A stretch of 42,185 nucleotides of DNA from Phoronis australis (taxonomy: Eukaryota; Phoronida; Phoronidae): NCBI GenBank assembly GCA_002633005.1, contig NMRA01000352.1, forward strand, positions 296,170 through 338,354. Reading direction: 5' to 3'. Position numbers and translations under genes: made by a program. The notes beneath the pieces are model-generated. The model had not been told where the DNA came from, ran no database searches, and saw nothing but the letters and a program-made list of their open reading frames with translations. Position 1 is the first letter of the stretch; each line of letters starts with the position of its first letter. Shown here piece by piece: positions 31,642 through 41,137 of the stretch.

Positions 31642-31666
31642 ATGATACCAGTAACAGATTTTCAGA
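31642..31666 (+). CDS. GOLT1B: GOT1 exon 1
   Basis: 25 coding bases, MIPVTDFQ plus one base, then GTAAGC. It splices to the exon 2 start AG ATT GGT to make FQKIGVG, matching the D-x-QKIG-x-G family N-terminus. It lies too close to the ATG to be found by ORF length. Confidence 0.88.
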
Positions 31667-34600
31667 GTAAGCCTCTATTTGTTAATTTACCCTCAAGACT
31701 TGACTTGGGTCTTGTCTTTTTTCCAGTACTGTACGCCGTCGGTTTGACACGAACACGTCATCAACGGCGCACAGCCGGAATCCCAGTGCTGGCGCATTGT
31801 TGTTGGTTATTCATTCGTTCTTTTACTGTCAACACTGGGAAACAATGCCTGGCTTACGTTTGCACACACTTCCTTTCTCGGATTTTGCAAATCACTATAC
31901 CAGCTAACTATAATTTTTACATAATGTTCATTAGTCTTTTAGATTATTAGAAACTTGGTCCATTTCACAGCACTTTTTACTTTGTGAATAGATTTTGTTC
32001 AAGAACCACTTTTGTCAAGAAGCCTGTTTATCAGGAAAGCTCAAACAAGGTTATTTTGAGTATAGCATAGAGCAATTAGGTCATCTGGTTAGGATTAGAT
32101 TTAGAATCTAAATTATATGTTTTCACAGCAATAATATTGCAGCATAATTTGATGTATCATATTGACTAAAGCTGGAGATTTTTTTTGAATTTTTGGCGTC
32201 TGAATTTGATTTATTTGTGAAAAGTTAAGTAATTCCTGATCATTGTTTACTCACAGACATATAAAGAAATAAACCAAAATAGATATATTACGTTTTGGTT
32301 CTGACCCCTTAAAAATAGGCAGGTGGATTGGCACTGCCTTTTGCGGTGCACCAGGTGTGCTGTAGGCCCCACAGATGAGCCAATTGCTCAAATCACCTGA
32401 TTACAACTCGATAGAATCCTTTAGCATGGGGTTCGTTGTGAGTAATGTCTTCAATCTTCCAGTTTTTCTCAGGAAATTAGAACGGCTATTATTGAACGAA
32501 CCTGCACAATTTGGCGATTTCTACCTGGCAAGTTACGTATGTGTCCATCCAGCAGAAGACTGTGAAGACCTAGACAGTGATCACCGTCTCTAGTTGGCCC
32601 AGTAAAAACAGTGGAGCTCCTATAGGAGCTTCATACGCCGTAAGCTTTTCAGCAAATTATGCCTCTTACTGACTAAAACATCAAAGTCACATTGTTATAA
32701 ATACTTTTTGCGCATAGAGGGACACCTTAGGAGGCTATCGATGTATTTTTATATTTCTCCCAACTCGAAGAAATACTCCCGTTATCAAAACTTTTTCTTC
32801 AAGTAGTCCCTCGTTTAAACTGGGCACACCAGGGGATATGACATCATACCACCTGCATGAGTATTTCTTCGAGTTGGAAGGAATTTAATACATCCACAGC
32901 TTCCTAAGGTGTCGGTCTATGCGCACAAGGTATTTATAACAACGTGACTTTGATGTTTTAGTCAGTGTGAGGCATAATTTGCCAAAAAGCTTCCAGCATA
33001 TGAAGTTCCTATAGGAACTCCACCGTATCTACTGGGCCAGCTAGAGACGGTCATCACTGTCTAGCGAAGACCCTGATAAGAAGGGCAAATTTTCACTTTT
33101 AAGTGTTGGGGAGTCTCAGCTTCCAATCCACATTTATGGCTCTTTGAGCAGGTCACATGACCTGTCATGTTTTGGTGCAGAGCTGAGTTGCAATGCCCAG
33201 TAATTAATTGGATCACCTGCCAAATAGCCAGGCTATCTAAGCATAAGAGTTCCCGTTCATGAAGGTAGCTCCATTGGGTTAAAACTTGTGATACTGTGCA
33301 AAAGACAAAGTGGAAATGTTTAACAATAGATTTAACCTCAATTTAGAAACCACTCATTCCTACACTGGTTTTTTGTTATGAGTTACTCTACCAAAGTGTT
33401 TGGTCATGCTTGGCAACCAGTCTACCATGGCAATTTTTCCCCGAATTTCCAAACAAAGAGTTTGCCAGAGTAGACTGTGCTTAAATCTCAAACTGATTCA
33501 TCATGTAACAAGCTGGCTTAATGCATGAACTATTTCCTTTCAATCTTAAAATCGTGCTTGAACTTGACTTTTCACCACTTGCCTGCTGTCATTATTATTA
33601 ACTCCAGAAAATGAATTTATGTACCCGGGTGGTCAACGGCCACTTAGGTAAAGTACGACAACACTGTGGTGGGGCTGAACAGGAGGGACCATGTGTCCCT
33701 GTAAATAAGGGTGAGGAACATTTTTCCCCAACTAATGTGCACACATTTTATTAATTCAAGTTCAAGGTCTATAAAACTCCCGCAGTTCGAACGTTACATT
33801 GTAAGTTTTTTACAACATGTTTTGGCTTATCAACAAAGTAAAGTTGCGGTTCCGTTGGTACCATAACAACATATTCGTCCTCTCTCTGTATTTTCCCTTT
33901 ATACACCTTCTGTTTGAAAAAGTAAACCGAGTCTTACATATGTACAGGATACCAGAGAGGTAAAAGTAACCCTTTTCTGAATAGCAATCGCACCCTTGCC
34001 TGTCAAAATGACATTCGTCTAAACTGCACGATTCACTGAAATTGCATAATACAACATTTCAAATTTTCTATTCATTCCAGAGATTGGTGTTGGGTTGGCA
34101 GCTTTCGGACTGACATTCTTGTTTCTTGGTGTTCTATTCTTCTTCGACAGAGGTCTTTTAGCTATTGGAAATGTAAGTTATGACTTTTGCAACAAAAGGT
34201 ATGTTTGCTCAAAAATCACAGCCACATCCTTTACTGACTTGAAAACTCCCCGTTGTTCAAGTAAGTGGTCATCATCATGCACGCACTGGGCTCCAATGGG
34301 CCCCCGCTCATTTTGTGAAGTGGGCAAAAAGGTCCGCCTCAGAGAAACAAAAACTCCGGAACAAGAAAAAAGAGACAAAAGTCCACTAAAAAGGCCGGAA
34401 CTACCGAAATTCAGCGAACGCACAATTCATATCATGGCTCTGAACGTACTCTGTGAATCTTAGTAAAAGGTCCACATTCTCAAAAATTCGAGCCCCCCAT
34501 TTTTAGTTTGGGTGCACGCGCGCATGATCATGTAAAGGTTTCGGAATTATCTAAAGCACATTACTAACGTACTTAGTACAGTTGTTTTGTAAATATGTTG

Positions 34601-37600
34601 GGGATAAGAATCAAGCAAAATGCATACTCTGTTGTATCAATCTTGTTCTGCATTTAATTGTTATAGTAGTGACATCGAGCTTTGTTTGTTTTTGGAAATT
34701 TGAATATGTAAAGTTTTCTACATGAACTTTTCTTGCGCATCAATTTTTTTCATGAAATTCAATCTCTTTTCTTTTCAATCAGTAAGTTTTCACTGTCTCT
34801 TTCTTTCAGATTTTATTTTTGGCCGGTCTAGCATTTGTAATAGGTCTAGAAAGGACATTTAGATTTTTCTTTCAATCACACAAGATAAAAGGATCCGCGT
34901 TCTTCTTCGGCGGTATACTTGTGGTGCTAATTGTTGGCTGGCCAGTCATCGGCATGTGCGTCGAACTCTACGGCTTCTTCCTTCTGTTTAGGTAAGCACA
35001 TAATCGTTAACCGAGCTGTCATTAAAGCCAACTTTCAAATTAGTCCACTACCATATAATACTGGTTGGAGGAAGCAGTGTGGCCTAGTAGTAGGATGAGT
35101 GTCCACATCTCTTACTCAAGGTCGTCCAACTGGGGCATGCTGCTAGACCCTTGAGTCAGGTCTCAAGCTCCTCAGCCCGATTTTAACTATAAAAGCATAA
35201 AAATTGTTCCAGGTGATCAGCGCAATGGGCCCACCTGAGCGCCCAGTGCACATCTGTTACAAGGTGTACTAGACCGCTTGCAATTATTATTATTATTACA
35301 TACTACTGGTATCGAATTAGAGGTGATTTCTGCGGAAGAAAGAAAGAACTGGCGATTCATTTCTTTCTTGAGACTAGGTAGACATGGTTGAGCATGGTCT
35401 AAAGCAGTGATGAAGTGTCCACACGACTTTGCTTTTTCCTCTTCTAAGAGGATAATTATCCTCTTTTTTGGTTTCGATTTCCTATTATTTGATTTCCAGT
35501 TTCCTCTTTTTCGTCTCTTTTTATTATCATTTTGAAATTATTCATGCAAAAACTTTTTTTTCAGTTAAATTTTACAACACAAAAAATATTTCTATCACAC
35601 AAGCCGATACATCACCTCTAAAATTGTCATCCGTCTCTCCAAGCCCTGCGTACATTCTTACTCTGTCCAAAACTCACTAGTATAGTAAATAAAGAACAAT
35701 TAAGACCAATTCTATGGTTTAGGTTATTAAAAAAGGTAGGTTTACATGAGCTTTAAAAGTAGAGTATTTAATTCTCCATCTTTTTAATCATTCTCAATAC
35801 CTGTGTCCCAGATTGCACCATTCAAAACTATCAATTAAAGTTCTGTCTTCGTTAAAAGTGGTTGTTAAAGTCTGAGTGATTTTGCAGCAGCAAAGAATGT
35901 AAGTCACTAAGAAAATCGCTTTGAAAAGTTGATGCAAATGACTCAAGCACAGTGTTTTTATAAATTTTAAAACTGTTTCTGAGGTGTCTTGGTTTGACAG
36001 ATAAGCATGTGCAAAAAGTGTCTTTTAAGTGCATTTAACATGTTCAGTTTCTGCTGTCTCATTCTATTCAGATGATGGAAGCGAGTACCCTTTTAGACAC
36101 GTATGCCACTCGGCGAGGCTGTTGGCATTTTCCAAATATATGCCCAACAGTTTGCGTAGATTGTAAATTTGCAGTACAACTTGACACCAGGTTTACCTTA
36201 AATGAAACAGCTTTTGCTTTCTAGCTATCTGTGATTATTACCTTTTATTCAGTCTATAATTCTGGGGCTGGTGCAGTGGCTTGGTAGCTCAACTAATACA
36301 TACAAAGTTGTTGCTTAAAAAAATAAGTTGAAGGTGGTCCAGCACGTTGTACCAGACGTGCGCAGACTGCTCATGAGGGCTCAGTCAGTGCCCTAATCAC
36401 GTGGAACCATTTTTATGGTTTATTGATACATGTTAAAAACTGAGCTAAGGCGCTACAGACGTGACTCAAGGTCTAGCAGTGTGCCCCAGTGGGAAGCAGA
36501 CACTTATCTCATTAGCCACCCTGCCTATGGCTTGCTTGCAACGCTGAATGCAGTCAGCAAAGGATTCATTTTTCAACACCTGGCCTACGAAGAAGAAGTT
36601 AATTTTCACCACTTACTTTGTTTCTGGGGTGAGAACTAATTCATGAGCTTGGAAAAAGTGGTGTTGTTTGTTAATGCTTTGAGACCAGCCTGCTATTTAG
36701 TAACGCTAGGACTTCGCTAGAAAGCAAGACTTTGCAAGATTACTTGAAATATTGCCGTGTATATAAATAAGAACGTGACTTTGGCTAGATTTTAGCGAGG
36801 ACCTAGCATAGGTCCTTACTGAGAGACTCTAGGTCCTAGTGTTACTGAATGCACAGCTGATTCAGTAAGTTGATTTGAAATAGCCGGCCATTTTATTCAC
36901 CAAGCAATAACGACCGTTCTTCTCAAGTCTCTCAGTAAGGAATAAGATGATGCCGATCTATTTTTGTCAAGAATCAAGACCAAGTTTTCATCTAACCTTG
37001 AGTCATTGCTGCTTTGCTTTATCTGTTACAGTTAGTTGCAGTGGTGAATTCCTATTATAATCCACTGTTGTGTCAGTCTCTAATTGTTGCTGTTTTCTGT
37101 TTTAGTGGTTTCATCCCAGTGGCCATCAACTTCCTCAGGAGGGTACCCATTGTTGGGTCATTACTCAACCTGCCAGGCATCAGCTCGGTAAGTTTTGAGC
37201 TAACCTGCTTTAATAACCGTTTATTGTATATAGTATAGACCAGAAATAAAGCCACAAAATGGCAATGAGCCGGGATCTAATCTCTGTATTCGAAATTGAT
37301 TGAAGTCAGAATTATTTCTGACATTTGCTATTTTACATTTGTGCAAACTCGTGGTCAATTGTCAGATATTCTGTGGTGAATTGGCATGGATGAAACAATT
37401 TTTTTCATTCACAGACATCTTGAAATGTTGAACACCGTTGTGTGAGTCTTTTGAACATCCCACGGTACAACAATGACAAAATGACAGGATCTTGGTCACA
37501 TAGAATTTATAAAATGCTGAAAGATATCCCACTTCATAAATCCATACAAGAATGCTGAACACTGTCCACCTATTACACTGTCTCCATCTTGTGACAAGGT

Positions 37601-38079
37601 ATGTTTCATCATGCCGCCACTATATTGGAAAATGGCTATTTATCTTGTGTCACTAGATGGGAACCAAGTTTTCCTCGGACAAATTTCAACACCACCTGCA
37701 GCTCCCTTGTAATGTGGTTGAAGATTTAAGGCAGTTGAATTTTAAAGTGTTATTCATTGAAGCACTTCCTTTTGGAGATATATGTGGTGTTTGGTGGTCC
37801 AACTAAGTGGAGGTTGAAGTTCTTATTGAGGCAATTTCAAGTGCCAAAAAGAAAGTGCTGTCAGTTGTGTCTATTATTTACTGTCAACCTTGCTGTTGGT
37901 ACTTGTGCACTCTGAAGGGGAATACAACTGCACATTCGGATTCTTAAATGTACATTTATTTGATCATTTAGAACTATTAAGACACAGTTAAATTCTTCCT
38001 TTTATATACAGTTCATTTTGTTCTTTTTTATTTGCAGATTGTGAACAGGCTGGCTGGAGAGTCAGGATCAATGGTTTAA
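31642..38079 (+). CDS. GOLT1B: GOT1/GOLT1B-like Golgi vesicle transport protein, complete five-exon gene
   Basis: Exons 31642-31666, 34081-34172, 34810-34991, 37106-37187 and 38038-38079 join in frame to 140 codons plus stop; human GOLT1B has 138. The product starts [18 protein letters not shown] and has four hydrophobic segments with the family landmarks [37 protein letters not shown] and [14 protein letters not shown]. It ends with a short polar tail in SMV. Every border is GT/AG. Known role: a small tetraspan Golgi protein of ER-Golgi/endosome-Golgi traffic, first found as yeast Got1p. The VLIVGWP segment has one more residue than the vertebrate form. The paralogue GOLT1A is less likely but cannot be excluded. 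Confidence 0.93.
32570..33064. mobile_element. 495-bp long-TIR MITE in GOT1 intron 1
   Basis: Inverted arms of over 200 bp start CTAGACAGTGATCACCGTCT and end as its near inverse AGACGGTCATCACTGTCTAG. Flanks TGAAGACC and CGAAGACC look like an 8-bp target duplication with one change, as for hAT elements. The arms have diverged, and the centre lies near 32815. No transposase. Confidence 0.75.
34081..34172 (+). CDS. GOLT1B: GOT1 exon 2
   Basis: Acceptor TTCATTCCAG and donor AAT|GTAAGT. It encodes TM1 and the [12 protein letters not shown] landmark. The frame stays open 291 bp into the intron, so intron retention would give a 3'-extended product without the later helices. Confidence 0.92.
34810..34991 (+). 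CDS. GOLT1B: GOT1 exon 3
   Basis: Acceptor CTTTCAG and donor TTTAG|GTAAGC. It encodes [20 protein letters not shown] through GWPVIGM and YGFFLLF, that is TM2, the conserved cytosolic-side ERTFRFFF motif and TM3. Phase 0 in, phase 2 out. Confidence 0.93.
35063..35307 (+). mobile_element. Probable tRNA-derived SINE
   Basis: TGGCCTAGTAGTAGG resembles a Pol III A box, and AGGTCGTCCAAC about 30 bases on is a weak B box. The 3' end is GACCGCTTGCAATTATTATT plus ATT repeats. Flanks CATATAATACTGGT and CATACTACTGGT could be a degraded target duplication. It lies in GOT1 intron 3. Confidence 0.45.
35419..35648 (+). mobile_element. Non-autonomous hAT-like element, copy C
   Basis: Shares TTTCGATTTCC-ATTATTTGATTTCCAG, the exact 20-mer AGTTAAATTTTACAACACAA, ATTTCTATCACACAAGCC and the end TCCAAGCCCTG with copy A in opposite orientation. 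The 5' end is diverged. It lies in GOT1 intron 3. Confidence 0.6.
36256..36400 (+). other. Weak tRNA-like SINE candidate
   Basis: CAGTGGCTTGGTAGCTCAACTAATA has an A-box-like word, but no clear B box or tail is visible. In GOT1 intron 3. Confidence 0.2.
36813..36941. repeat. 15-bp inverted repeat
   Basis: TCCTTACTGAGAGAC (36813-36827) and GTCTCTCAGTAAGGA (36927-36941) are exact inverses. A smaller GGACCTA...TAGGTCC palindrome sits just inside. Possibly a small MITE in GOT1 intron 3. Confidence 0.65.
37106..37187 (+). CDS. GOLT1B: GOT1 exon 4
   Basis: Acceptor CTGTTTTAG and donor CTCG|GTAAGT. It encodes [20 protein letters not shown] and NLPGISS. It ends in phase 0 and joins either the exon at 38038 or, in principle, the in-phase exon at 40230. 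Confidence 0.92.
38038..38079 (+). CDS. GOLT1B: GOT1 exon 5 (terminal)
   Basis: Acceptor TTATTTGCAG. It encodes [13 protein letters not shown] and TAA. The hydrophilic tail ending in MV matches the family C-terminus. Confidence 0.88.
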   Translation: MVNRLAGESGSMV

Positions 38080-38379
38080 CAGTGTTCCCTGTGATGAAAA
38101 TGTGAACAACTGGATTGTTACTAGAGCCCTCTTGTGATGCAGAGGTGAACAACTTGAACTGGATTATACAGTGTTTATATTTGATACAAGTTGGTTGCGT
38201 CATTGCTGAAGTTCTGCTGAAGATCTACAACGCAAGATCAGGTTGACCTGGTTTCAAACCTGTGATTTGCTCCATTAATCTCATTTTTCAACTGGAGCAA
38301 AATGATCCCCATTATCCAGTTTTCTCAGTGCTTTCATAAAGGCCCTTGTTAGAATGAATACTACACATGGTTCATTCAC

Positions 38380-38570
38380 TTGTTCAGATCATTCAGTGGC
38401 TGGTGCGTATGATTCACTGACCCATGCAGATGATTCATTGTTTTCTGTGAATGATTCATGATTCAGTGGCTGGTGCTTATCATCCATTGGCTCACGCATG
38501 TGATTCAGTGTTTTGTACAAATGATTCGAGGACTCGCACCTATGAATGTCTGATATACATGATTCAGATA
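38380..38570 (+). repeat. Imperfect minisatellite in the GOT1 3' UTR
   Basis: Motifs of the form GATTCAGTGGCTGGTGC, ATGATTCAC/TTG and CTCACGCATGTGATTCAGTG recur in about 2.5 units of roughly 75 bp. The core word TGATTCA appears many times and resembles an AP-1-like half palindrome. Confidence 0.55.
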
Positions 38571-38602
38571 ATTACGAAATGTCAGGTGTTTCTATATATG
38601 TA

Positions 38603-38608
38603 AATAAA
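38603..38608 (+). terminator. Candidate GOT1 polyadenylation signal
   Basis: AATAAA 524 bases after the GOT1 stop, in the context TGTAAATAAAGTTTT, is the first good hexamer in a plausible 3' UTR. Confidence 0.5.
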
Positions 38609-38841
38609 GTTTTACCAATCCTTACTCGAATTTTGAATGTTTTTGTGGTCCTGTTGAATGATCATTGCAGTGTGCCAGTGTTCTGTTACATTTCACTGAT
38701 CAAAACCACCACTATAATGATTGTCGACATTAGCTGATTTTTTCTCAAATGGGTAATTTTTTCATTTTCACCATTTGCTTTAATGAAACTGATATTTTTT
38801 TCCTTACTCCAATTAGATGTGATTTCTAAGCTTGAGTTTAA

Positions 38842-38975
38842 CTGGCAGATACATTGTAGTCATTGCTACAGACCTGGTCCAATACTGTAGACTAGTTCTA
38901 GTCACTGAATTGAACTGACAGATCGTCACTGCTACAGACCAGGCCCAATAATATAGACCAGTTATAGACACTAAG
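38842..38975. repeat. Two-copy diverged tandem repeat
   Basis: Two ~67-bp copies each carry GGCAGATACATTG / GACAGATCG, CATTGCTACAGACC / CACTGCTACAGACC, then CCAATA.T.TAGAC.AGTT.TAG.CACT. They lie downstream of GOT1. Confidence 0.55.
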
Positions 38976-39391
38976 GTAGTTGGGCTTTAGGGTGAATTTA
39001 TTGGATGTAGCATAAGCCATTTCAATTATCAAAGGCTAATATTGTGATGGTGTTTGTGAAGAACGTACACCAGGCAAGAAAGTTTATGTTTTTAATGTGG
39101 TGGAAAACGGACTATAGGCGCTAGTGGCTTTGAAGTTTGAAAAATACTTTCTCAGCAGACAGATTGTTATTAAAACTCTATGAAACTCATAATGTTTGTG
39201 ACCATGAGCGTATTTTTTAGAAAAAATGTTATAAAACTATTTTATATTTGATGGTAGGTAAGGTTAATAATGTTAGAACATTTTTATCAGGACTATACTG
39301 AAATACCCGTTGGCAGGCCCACCTGTACATTTGCACCAGTACCCAGTGATTTAGAAATGTTTTCTGAAAGTGGATCCTTGTACTCGTATTT

Positions 39392-39441
39392 TGGAGCTAG
39401 AATTATAATAAGCACATTGGAGCTAGAATTATAGTAAGCGA
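39392..39441. repeat. Short tandem duplication
   Basis: TGGAGCTAGAATTATA occurs twice, 26-27 bases apart, each followed by A/GTAAGC. Simple local duplication. Confidence 0.6.
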
Positions 39442-40229
39442 TAAGCATATCAAGAACTCGGCGGAGGTAAACGTTATTGGGGGCATGGATATTTCAATGT
39501 CGTCAAACTCAAATGTTACTAGTTTACCACGAGCGTGTATAAGCTCATACGTACAGAGGCACCTGTGGCTTTCTCTGGCAGAGTACCGGTATGTCTATAT
39601 TAGATATGATATTCGGAGGTATTGTCCATTTTTATATTTTCCAATTCAGTGTGAATCAACGGATAAGCCATGTTTCAGTCACCCATGAAGTTTTGGTCGG
39701 GTGTTTGACATACAGAGCATGCCGCTAATAAAGGCTTAGCTTACATTATGTGGACATGATTAGCCAAGTATAACCTGTGGTATTAAAAAGACAAGAACAG
39801 CAGTCATTAAAAAGTCTTGTACAGGTTCACATGTCATATGATCAAAAGGCAGACCAAATCCGCTACCTTAAGAACAAAATCACTCGTGGAGCTCGTCAGA
39901 AATTTGATCTCTCCTCTAATTGTCGACCGAGTCCTAATTAGACTGCATATGGCAGATCTACTTTCTTTCAACTTGAGAAGGTTGCATTTCAATGGCGTAA
40001 TGGTGTGGATAGACTCTGAACGCCCCTGGTGATTCCAGACACTTGATTGACCAGAATATAAAGTCTGCATGTCTGACTACCCGTGAGACTTCGTCATCAA
40101 GCCTTTGTCAGACGTTGGTGACGTTACGGGCGTTTGACTGGGCTTCAGTTCAGATGACTGCTTTCTGATGAAAATTCCACGTCTGAACGCATTACTAGTC
40201 GACAGAATCATTGCGTTCGCTTTTTCCAG

Positions 40230-40400
40230 GGTGGATTACTGCAGTTTCCCCTGTCGGTCTACATGGCTGAGAAATGGAAATACTCTTTCAATGTCGGTGT
40301 CATAATGTTCTTTATTGTGATGGGATTCCATTTCAAAACTATCGGCATGTACGGCGCATTCCTGTTACTCGAGTTGGTGACTGTTCTGTCGGCACGGTAA
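40230..40400 (+). CDS. Unidentified terminal membrane exon or microprotein
   Basis: After the good acceptor GCTTTTTCCAG the phase-0 frame is open for 56 codons to TAA at 40398. It starts GGLLQFPLSVYMAEKWKYS and then carries two hydrophobic stretches (FNVGVIMFFIVMGF and TIGMYGAFLLLELVTVL) ending SAR. An internal ATG at YMAEK could alone start a 45-residue membrane microprotein. I do not recognise the family. GOT1 exon 4 also ends in phase 0, so it could serve as an alternative GOT1 3' exon, or it may end a gene whose other exons I could not find between 38.7 and 40.2 kb. Confidence 0.45.
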   Translation, partial: GGLLQFPLSVYMAEKWKYSFNVGVIMFFIVMGFHFKTIGMYGAFLLLELVTVLSAR

Positions 40401-41137
40401 AACCGATTTTGAGTGTCGGTCTAACGACGTAGCAAAAGTAGTATATGCTACGGCCCGCGCTTACAGCATTTTAGAGTCTTCAATACCCGGTACCATATAT
40501 TTCTAAGCCTATATAGAAGCACTGGCCTCAGCCAAAGATGCGAACCCGATTTCAGTGCCAAGTTATTTTAGTGCCAAGTTATTTCAGTGCCAAGTTTTTT
40601 TGTTTTTTTTGGCGGGGCCTCACTTATTAAGCGATCGTTCAAAGAATAGATGTCCCGCTTTCAATTCTTTTAATATTTGAAAATACTTAAAAGTGCGCAC
40701 ACAAAAACCTCTGGTCGTGAAAAAGACTCGCAAAAAGTCGCCAGGCATACCTTGAATTTTTAACCAATCTTGAATTCCCTAGTGACAATTTGTGAATGAC
40801 TTAAAATGGCCGTGAGAGCGGCAAAGTCTGCAAAATAATAAGTTTAAATTTGTATTAAAGGCCTCTGGCACAAAGTACAATGAACAAAAAAAATTAATCA
40901 GGCACATTTGCACACGCAGTCAACCCATTTAAGAGTTGTTCTCGTCTTTTAAGAGCAGAATATACATATTTAACAACAGATATATCTAATGGATTAGCTA
41001 GCCGGCGTGTATACAGTGAGTTGGATGCTTCCATTGAACTTTCTTCATAAGACGTGACCTACGTTCACAGTATCCCTTGCAAATCAACAGGATTAAGTGG
41101 TATTCATCCTCTACAAGACCATCATTGCAAATCAAAC
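40401..41137. other. No gene seen
   Basis: AT-rich sequence with a short tandem repeat, then probably the 3' part of the adjacent LINE. Confidence 0.4.
40553..40600. repeat. 16-bp tandem repeat, three copies
   Basis: AGTGCCAAGTTATTT is repeated three times and ends in a T-rich run. Confidence 0.65.

Larger units (their letters stand above)
38610..40229. other. Downstream of GOT1, no supported gene
   Basis: Holds two short tandem repeats. No exon was found that could precede the one at 40230. Confidence 0.4.

Noticed and set aside
32375-32593. 72-codon plus-strand frame in GOT1 intron 1
   Set aside because: Its end lies in the MITE arm and nothing resembles a known protein.
34095-34463. 122-codon open frame starting in GOT1 exon 2
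   Set aside because: Only the first 26 codons are real; the rest reads through a consensus GTAAGT donor into the intron.
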